Positions 1-5,152 of a DNA stretch of 7,188 nucleotides are shown piece after piece (the stretch's first letter is position 1; each line of letters opens with the position of its first letter). Source of the DNA: Chloroflexia bacterium (GTDB lineage: Bacteria > Chloroflexota > Chloroflexia > Thermomicrobiales > UBA6265); contig JACDBO010000080.1 of the NCBI GenBank assembly GCA_013694885.1, forward strand, positions 1 to 7,188, in the 5' to 3' direction. Made by a program: the position numbers and the translations under genes. Below the pieces are notes generated by a model that was not told the DNA's origin, searched no databases, and saw only the letters and a list, made by a program, of their open reading frames with translations.

Positions 1-1236
1 ATGAGCGAGCGTGACGCGGTGCGGATCAATGGGGCCAGGCTGATCCAGGCGCTGGACGTGTTGGCGCGGATCGGCGCGACGGCGGGCGGCGGAATGACAC
101 GCCTTGCGCTCTCCGATGAAGACCGGGAAGCGCGAGATCTCCTGCGGGACCTCATGCTGGAGGCTGGCCTCACCGTCCGTGTCGATGTTTTCGGCAACAT
201 GACGGGCCGCCTGGCCGGCTCGGCGGATGTGCCGCCGATTCAGCTTGGCTCCCATCTCGATACCGTCCGGCACGGTGGGCGATTCGACGGCGCCCTGGGT
301 GTGCTTGCCGCGCTCGAGGTTGTCCGCACGCTGCGCGAAGCACGTGTCGAGACCCGGCGCCCGATCGAGGTGGTCAATTGGACGAACGAGGAAGGAGTCC
401 GTTTCGAGCCCGCGATGATGGGCTCCGGCGCGGCTACCGGCCGGTTCGACCGCGAGTGGGTGGATGCCAGGACCGACCGCGACGGGGCCACCTTCGGCGC
501 GGAGCTGGAACGCATCGGCTATCGTGGGACCGCGCGGGATCGGCCTGCCAAAGCGGCCGCGTACCTGGAACTCCACATCGAGCAGGGACCGACGCTCGAC
601 GATGCGGAGCAGGCGGTCGGTGTTGTCGAGGGCATCCTCGGTATCACCTGGCTCAACATCATCGTCGATGGACGGGCAGACCACGCCGGCCCGAGTCCAA
701 TGCGAACGCGCCGGGATGCGCTGGTCGCCGCCGCCGCGCTCGTCAGCAAGGTGCAGCGCGTCGCGGTGGCGGCGGGTGAGCCGGCGGTGGGAACGGTCGG
801 TCGGCTCGACATTGAGCCGAACGTCATCAACACCATCCCCGGCAAGGTGACTCTGAGTGCCGACTTCCGGCATCCGACGGCTGAAGGTCTCGACGAGATG
901 GTCGCCGAGTTGCGAGCGACTGCCACCTTGATCGAGGCGGAAAGCAACGTCGGCGTCGCGGTCGAACGCTTCTGGACAAGCGAGCCGACGCCGTTCGATC
1001 CCAACGTGATCGACGCAGTAACGAAGGCTGTGCGGCACCTCGACCTGCCGGTCAGGCGGCTCTGGTCGGGTGCCGGGCACGATGCAAAGTACGCCGCCGA
1101 TGTCTCTCCGTCCGGGATGATCTTTGTCCGCAGCCAAGGTGGAATCAGTCACAGTGAGGAGGAGCGGAGTGACTCCGCCGACATCGAGGCGGGCGCGAAT
1201 GTCCTGCTCCACACCGCGCTCATCCTGTCCGAGTAA
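1..1236 (+). CDS. Zn-dependent M20-family amidohydrolase (N-carbamoyl-L-amino-acid hydrolase / allantoate amidohydrolase type)
   Basis: Hydrolyses a carbamoyl or ureido amide bond, probably of an N-carbamoyl amino acid, allantoate or a ureido-propionate. It is a cytosolic dimetal enzyme of hydantoin, pyrimidine or purine breakdown. The 411 residues match the usual family length (about 400-420). Metal-ligand motifs are all present and in order: GSHLDTV (His85, Asp87), GGRFDGALG (Asp96), the NEEG pair (Glu130 catalytic base, Glu131 ligand), ELHIEQGP (His192) and GGISHSEEE (His384). The lid/dimer domain (about 210-325) carries DHAGP (His228), NVINTIPG and Arg290. GAGHDA (His360) lies in the returning catalytic domain. 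The N-terminal GGMTRLALSDEDREAR segment is typical of carbamoylases rather than M20 peptidases. There is no signal peptide or membrane segment. The ATG is the first base of the window, so its ribosome-binding site cannot be seen, but the N-terminus aligns sensibly with the family. Substrate specificity cannot be read from sequence alone; no hydantoinase or uricase-pathway neighbour is visible. Confidence 0.93.
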   Translation: MSERDAVRINGARLIQALDVLARIGATAGGGMTRLALSDEDREARDLLRDLMLEAGLTVRVDVFGNMTGRLAGSADVPPIQLGSHLDTVRHGGRFDGALGVLAALEVVRTLREARVETRRPIEVVNWTNEEGVRFEPAMMGSGAATGRFDREWVDARTDRDGATFGAELERIGYRGTARDRPAKAAAYLELHIEQGPTLDDAEQAVGVVEGILGITWLNIIVDGRADHAGPSPMRTRRDALVAAAALVSKVQRVAVAAGEPAVGTVGRLDIEPNVINTIPGKVTLSADFRHPTAEGLDEMVAELRATATLIEAESNVGVAVERFWTSEPTPFDPNVIDAVTKAVRHLDLPVRRLWSGAGHDAKYAADVSPSGMIFVRSQGGISHSEEERSDSADIEAGANVLLHTALILSE

Positions 1237-1277
1237 GATCGGCGGACGCGGCGGTAGACCAAGATGTGGGGTCAGAC

Positions 1278-1775
1278 ATGGACCACGAGGAAGCCGGCGT
1301 CGAGATCATCCACGGGAACGACGAGTACACCACCGATCAACTGCTCGAACAGTGCCAGGGCAACGCCACGAGCATGTTGCTGGCGACGCTGCATGTGGTA
1401 ACCGAGCGGGGATTCACGGTCGATGAGTGGGCGGCGGGCGTGGCCAGCGTCTTCGCTCGAACGTGGGTGAATCCGCAAGGATGGCGACCGGCTCCGTTCC
1501 TGGATGCGCTGCTGACTAACTTTCGCGCGCTGGGCGCGAGGGTGGAGTCGGCTTGTTTCGATGGGAATAAATCACGGGCGACGATCAGTGGCTACCCGAA
1601 CACCGCATTGATCGATGCCCTCGCTGTCGACGCCGCATACGGTGACGCCATGTTCCGCGTGGGCGCCGCGCTTGCCAGGGAACTTGGGCTTGCCCTGACG
1701 TGGAGTCATGACCGGGCGGCGGGTCTCGTCATGCTGGACGTGGGGTGGGCCCAGCACAGTGCGACCGGGCGATGA
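1278..1775 (+). CDS. Hypothetical protein, 165 aa, translationally coupled to ylxP
   Basis: I do not recognise this family. The product is a small soluble, acidic-to-neutral protein with no signal peptide, membrane segment or obvious metal motif. Residues 18-63 look like two amphipathic helices (TDQLLEQ..., then VDEWAAGVASVFARTW), followed by PAPFLDALLTNFRALGARVE, also helical. The segment around residues 88-106 (VESACFDGNKSRATISGYP) and the stretch VMLDV near the end look like beta strands. Helix 110-138 lies between them, giving an alpha/beta C-terminal half that resembles a small ligand-sensing or hydrolase-like fold only in a general way. Start choice: ATG at 1278 has a GGGG tract about 7 bases upstream; an in-frame GTG at 1266 would add four residues (MGSD). 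The gene begins 41 bases after the amidohydrolase, and its TGA overlaps the ATG of the next gene, so it is very likely in the same operon and coupled to ylxP. Coding status is supported by its fit between flanking genes and by protein-like composition. Confidence 0.75.
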   Translation: MDHEEAGVEIIHGNDEYTTDQLLEQCQGNATSMLLATLHVVTERGFTVDEWAAGVASVFARTWVNPQGWRPAPFLDALLTNFRALGARVESACFDGNKSRATISGYPNTALIDALAVDAAYGDAMFRVGAALARELGLALTWSHDRAAGLVMLDVGWAQHSATGR

Positions 1776-2074
1776 GCGCAACGATCGGCGTCGCCCGCGT
1801 CACCATCTACCTCGAAATGAGTTTCTCGCTCAAGGACAAGCGGCGGGAGGTTCGCTCGGTCTGTCAACAGGTCCAGAACCGGTTCAATGCCGCCATCGCC
1901 GAGATCGAGGACCTCGATGACAAGCGAGTGGCGACGCTCGGCGTTGTCGTGGTCAGCAACGATGTACGCCACGCCGACCAGATGCTGGCGACCGTCGTCG
2001 CATTCATCGAACAGCGACTCGACCTCGGCACTCTCGGGGAGGTCGAGACAGAACTGTTCCCGTTCCACGGCTGA
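1772..2074 (+). CDS. ylxP: DUF503 / YlxP-family protein
   Basis: A 100-residue protein of the DUF503 family, whose Bacillus member is YlxP. Family landmarks are clear: an N-terminal strand GVARVTIYL, the SLKDKRREV motif (residues 19-27), the RFNAAIAEIEDLD segment, the LGVVVVSND core strand (56-64) and the helix HADQMLATVVAFIEQR (67-82), ending in a charged strand. The length is normal for the family (about 90-105). The family is a small ferredoxin-like alpha/beta protein, usually encoded between infB and rbfA and suggested to act near ribosome maturation or translation initiation; its biochemical role is not firmly known. Start: ATG at 1772 overlaps the preceding TGA (ATGA), indicating translational coupling. 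An in-frame GTG at 1745 would add nine residues unlike the family N-terminus, so it was not chosen. No infB, rbfA or nusA is visible here, so this is either a relocated single copy or a second copy. Confidence 0.9.
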   Translation: MSATIGVARVTIYLEMSFSLKDKRREVRSVCQQVQNRFNAAIAEIEDLDDKRVATLGVVVVSNDVRHADQMLATVVAFIEQRLDLGTLGEVETELFPFHG

Positions 2075-2112
2075 CCCACCGGAGAATGACCACTCAAGAA
2101 ACGATCGACAGG

Positions 2113-5094
2113 TCAGCCTCGACCGGGTGTTGCTTGCGGTGTTGCCAGTACTGGAGTGGCGACCGGAGGCGAGGCGGGCGGGAGGGACGGCACCGTCTCG
2201 GATAGGTCGTCGGTGAGCGAGAAAACGGCATCGTGGCCGTCGTCGGCGACGATGACCGCGCCATCGGGCAGAATGTCCACCCCGGTCGGTGCGGTGAGCG
2301 AGACGCCCTCCGTTCCCTCGAAAGAGAAGGTGATCTGGCTTGTGGCCGGGTCGAAGACATCCACGGCGCCAACGGTCGGAGCGGTCATCACCAGCAACCC
2401 GTTTGGTGCAAAAGCGAGGTAGTTGAGACGACGCTCTTGCTGAGCCCAACTCGGTATCGCGATTTGAGTCAGCGGCGTGCCGTCCTTCGCGAAGACGCTC
2501 AACCGGCCGTTGCCCGAATCCGCCACGTAGACGTTTCCGTCCGGTCCGATTTCGATCCCGGTCGGCTCGATGAATTGTCCTGGTCCGGTGCCGTAGCCGC
2601 CGAAGCCGCGGAGAAAGGTGCCATCGGTGGCAAAGACCTGGACGCGTTCGTTGCCGGTATCGGTCACGTAGACCTCGGGTCCGGCGACGGCTACCCCCCG
2701 CGGTCCGAAGAAGAGACCCGGCGCCCCGCCAGGATCAGGCGAGTCTTGCAAGTCGGACGGGACCCCTGGTTGGCCCAACTCTCGTACGATCCGGCCGGAC
2801 TCGTCGAGTACAACGACCCGATGCGTCCACGTATCGGCGACATAGATGAGCCCGTTAGCATCGACGGTGATGCCGGACGCGCCCTGGTCAAAATTGAAGC
2901 CGAGGGTCAGGTTAGGATCACCGGTGCCACCCCAGATGCCGACGAACGTGCCGCCACGGTCGAACCGCTCGATACGCTGGTTCCCGCCGTCGATGACGTA
3001 GATGGTATTTCCATCTGGGCTGGCGGCAACTCCGGTGGGTCCGGTGAACTGGCCGAGCCCTGTGCCGGCGCCGGTTTGTTCAAAGAGGTCGAACGGGCCG
3101 GCGTTGGGGTTGAGTTGGGTCGCTAGTTGGACATTCCGGCCGACGGCAATCGTCTCTGGATCGGCCTGATTTTCGAGATCGCGAAAGAGCAGATAGCGGA
3201 TGCCGCTGTACCACCTGCCGGGCGATACCACGGTTGCGAACACGGTGCCGACATCGGGTGCTTGGTATGAAGATGGCACGCGGTTGATGGACGTGAACGT
3301 GTCCACGACGTAGCCGGTTTCGGCCATGCCGGCTTCGGTGTTTGCGACGACGATGTCTGCTTCTCCCCAGCCGGCCGGTCCAATGACGTCAACGCCAGGG
3401 AACTCGCGAAAGTACCAGAGATAGGGCCATTGGACTTCCGGCGCCAGGGCAATAGACACGCCAAAACTGCCCGTCGCGTCCTCCGCGCTCGTCTCTGAGA
3501 GACTCGCGTCGCGCGAGAGGCGGATCGTTTGATCGACGAACGCGCGAACGCCCTCAGTCGATTGTCGTTGCGCGAGCAGCTCGTTGCCTTCGTCCGCACT
3601 GACGAACGCGAGCACGGTCGAAGTCCGCAGCGTATATGCGCCGAGAACGACGGCGAGGACGAGCAGGGCCATGCCGCCGAGGATGCGCCCGCGGTGCGGA
3701 GGACGCAGCCGTGCCGCGAGTTCAACGATGAGATATCCGAGCGGCAAGATCACCAACAGCAGCACGAACGCAACTTGAATCAGGAGCTCGCTCGTGGAGG
3801 CCGTCTGCCGAAGTGGGTCGTTGGCGCGGGCAAAGAGCATCCCGATGGCGATCAGCCCCATCGCGATGCCGATCACGGCCAAGGGAATCAACCCGAACAC
3901 CGTCCGGCCGACAAGTGCCCACGGCACGCGCTCGAAGAGCATTCCGAGCCCCAGTCCGCCGAGCAGCATGAGCGGAAGGGTGACGATCAATGCCTGAAGC
4001 GGTGACCGGCCCGACGCAAAGCTCTGGAGAATGAGCGCAACGACAAACCAGGTCGCCAGAAAGGAGGCCGGTACGGTGGGGCGCTTTGACCGGTTGCCGG
4101 GACGATCGGGCGCCAGGACGGCGACCAGACCGAAGGCGACGGCGAGAATCTCGTAGAGCAGCACGACGAAGAAGAAGAGTTGCACGGGAGTCGTGGTTGT
4201 TTGCGTAGCCATCAGCCGGCCCCAGTCGGCCACGGTTTGCCAGAGTCCGGCGAAGGCGTCGAGCTGCGTAAAGAGCCGGGTAAAGAGCACCACAATGGAC
4301 ACGATCAGGCCGGCGACAAACGCCGCCAAGCCGCCAGGCGCGTGCCGGATGCTCCGCAGCGCGGGCCGCACACATGCGACCTCGTCGTCCGATTCGGTGG
4401 AGGCGGCGACGACGAGGCCCACAGCGATCGCGACCAACGCGGTGATGCTCGTCGGCCCGGAGGCGAGCGCGGCGCCCACCGCCGCACCGGCCAAGGCGGA
4501 CCAGCCAACGACGGCGCTCGGACTGGCGATACCGGCGCGCAGCAACGCGACCACCAACAGCATCGTGCTGAATGCGACGGCAATGCCTGGATCCGCGGTG
4601 CGGGAGGCGAAGACGAGCGTTGGTGACAGCGCGGCAAGGACGACGACACCGAGCAGGCGAGGGAGGGTGAGGAGCGGGCGCAAAGCGAAGATCAACGCCA
4701 ACGTGCCGATACCGAGGATGGCCGGTGCCAGGCGTGCCGAGGCGTCGGTAACGCCGAACAGAAAGAACGCGAACGCTTCGAGCAAGAGGAAGAACGGCGC
4801 AGTCGTTGGCAGCACCTCACCGTTCGGGAGCGGCTGCCCGGTGAAGAGTGCGTAGGCATTGTAGGCCCAGCGCGCTTCTGGCAGTGCCAGCGCATACACG
4901 TCGAGCCGCGCCACTCGCAGGACCACTCCGCCGATGAGGACGGTGACCAGCAGCGCCGTCCAACTACTGAGTGCCGTCAACGTCACCGGGTGATCGAGAA
5001 TCGTGCCGCCCGGAGTCGTCTCACCGTCGAGCATGGGTGGGACGCGATCGCGGCTGGCGCGCAGTCCTTGCGCTTGGTTCTCGGCGTCGGTCAC
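2113..5094 (-). CDS. GT-C-type membrane glycosyltransferase-like protein fused to a six-repeat NHL propeller
   Basis: A 993-residue two-part membrane protein. Residues 1-40 are hydrophilic and probably cytoplasmic. Residues 45-498 hold about 11-13 hydrophobic helices of the PMT/ArnT-like GT-C kind. Glu73 in LALPEARWAYNAYALFTG sits where GT-C enzymes carry the acidic residue of the first outer loop, and Arg165/Asp168 in ASRTADPG sit in the second loop. Residues 500-660 form an extracytoplasmic domain with QWPYLWYFREF (555-565) and RYLLFRDL (633-640). Residues 671-964 are six NHL repeats, then a Pro/Thr/Ala-rich tail. It probably transfers a sugar from a polyprenyl-linked donor outside the membrane, but donor, acceptor and activity are inferred, not shown. 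Start: the frame stays open to 5247, but the GTG at 5094 has AAGGAGGA 8 bases upstream, and the 51 residues before it are low-quality sequence overlapping the upstream gene. It lies 58 bases after its paralogue and is probably in the same operon. I am sure of the architecture and less sure of the enzymatic role. Confidence 0.88.
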   Translation of the reverse strand: MTDAENQAQGLRASRDRVPPMLDGETTPGGTILDHPVTLTALSSWTALLVTVLIGGVVLRVARLDVYALALPEARWAYNAYALFTGQPLPNGEVLPTTAPFFLLLEAFAFFLFGVTDASARLAPAILGIGTLALIFALRPLLTLPRLLGVVVLAALSPTLVFASRTADPGIAVAFSTMLLVVALLRAGIASPSAVVGWSALAGAAVGAALASGPTSITALVAIAVGLVVAASTESDDEVACVRPALRSIRHAPGGLAAFVAGLIVSIVVLFTRLFTQLDAFAGLWQTVADWGRLMATQTTTTPVQLFFFVVLLYEILAVAFGLVAVLAPDRPGNRSKRPTVPASFLATWFVVALILQSFASGRSPLQALIVTLPLMLLGGLGLGMLFERVPWALVGRTVFGLIPLAVIGIAMGLIAIGMLFARANDPLRQTASTSELLIQVAFVLLLVILPLGYLIVELAARLRPPHRGRILGGMALLVLAVVLGAYTLRTSTVLAFVSADEGNELLAQRQSTEGVRAFVDQTIRLSRDASLSETSAEDATGSFGVSIALAPEVQWPYLWYFREFPGVDVIGPAGWGEADIVVANTEAGMAETGYVVDTFTSINRVPSSYQAPDVGTVFATVVSPGRWYSGIRYLLFRDLENQADPETIAVGRNVQLATQLNPNAGPFDLFEQTGAGTGLGQFTGPTGVAASPDGNTIYVIDGGNQRIERFDRGGTFVGIWGGTGDPNLTLGFNFDQGASGITVDANGLIYVADTWTHRVVVLDESGRIVRELGQPGVPSDLQDSPDPGGAPGLFFGPRGVAVAGPEVYVTDTGNERVQVFATDGTFLRGFGGYGTGPGQFIEPTGIEIGPDGNVYVADSGNGRLSVFAKDGTPLTQIAIPSWAQQERRLNYLAFAPNGLLVMTAPTVGAVDVFDPATSQITFSFEGTEGVSLTAPTGVDILPDGAVIVADDGHDAVFSLTDDLSETVPSLPPASPPVATPVLATPQATPGRG
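2203..3084 (-). other. NHL-repeat beta-propeller domain (six repeats) of the fusion protein
   Basis: Protein-level repeats at residues 671-964 of the 2113-5094 gene. Six copies follow the NHL pattern (PxGVAxxPDGxxYVxDxGNxRVxxF): 682-715 (PTGVAASPDG, YVIDGGNQRIERF), 738-770 (GITVDANGLIYVADTWTHRV), 795-828 (PRGVAVAGPEVYVTDTGNERV), 840-875 (PTGIEIGPDGNVYVADSGNGRL), 891-921 (degenerate, LAFAPNGLLVMTAP) and 933-964 (PTGVDILPDGAVIVADDGHDAV). Six repeats match the six-bladed propeller known for NHL domains, so the propeller is probably complete. Because it follows the last membrane helix and the extracytoplasmic domain, it most likely faces outside. NHL propellers bind protein, RNA or glycan partners; which one applies here cannot be told from sequence. 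Confidence 0.88.
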
Positions 5095-5102
5095 GCGGGC
5101 GC

Positions 5103-5110
5103 TCCTCCTT
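5103..5110 (-). promoter_or_regulatory. Strong Shine-Dalgarno for the GT-C/NHL gene
   Basis: On the minus strand this reads AAGGAGGA, a near-perfect match to the anti-Shine-Dalgarno, with 8 bases to a GTG at 5094-5092. It decides the start of the downstream gene: translation from the upstream candidate start at 5247 would overlap the preceding gene by about 95 bases and add 51 unlikely residues. It lies inside the 58-base gap between the two membrane-protein genes, where I see no convincing promoter or terminator, consistent with a shared transcript. Confidence 0.85.
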
Positions 5111-5152
5111 CGAGTGGGCGGTTGGGTGGCGTCGGTACGATAGCCACACTCG

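Noticed and set aside
1..1236. M20 peptidase or acetylornithine deacetylase as the identity of the first gene
   Set aside because: The GGMTRLALSDEDREAR N-terminus, the GAGHDA motif and the late GGISHSEEE motif fit the carbamoylase/allantoate amidohydrolase branch better than the peptidase or deacetylase branches.
2144..2153. Perfect 10-base palindrome CCAGTACTGG near the convergent junction, considered as a terminator stem or operator
   Set aside because: It has no loop and no T-run, lies within the coding sequence for the Pro/Thr-rich tail, and occurs once; chance is a sufficient explanation.
2233..3126. Long plus-strand open frame of 297 codons opposite the NHL region
   Set aside because: It is antisense to six clear NHL repeats. 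Its product has no recognisable domain and reflects the low stop-codon frequency of GC-rich DNA opposite a repetitive, Gly/Asp/Val-rich gene.
3722..4375. 217-codon minus-strand open frame inside the GT-C/NHL gene
   Set aside because: It is a shadow frame of the membrane-helix region with Arg-rich, low-complexity translation and no start signal.
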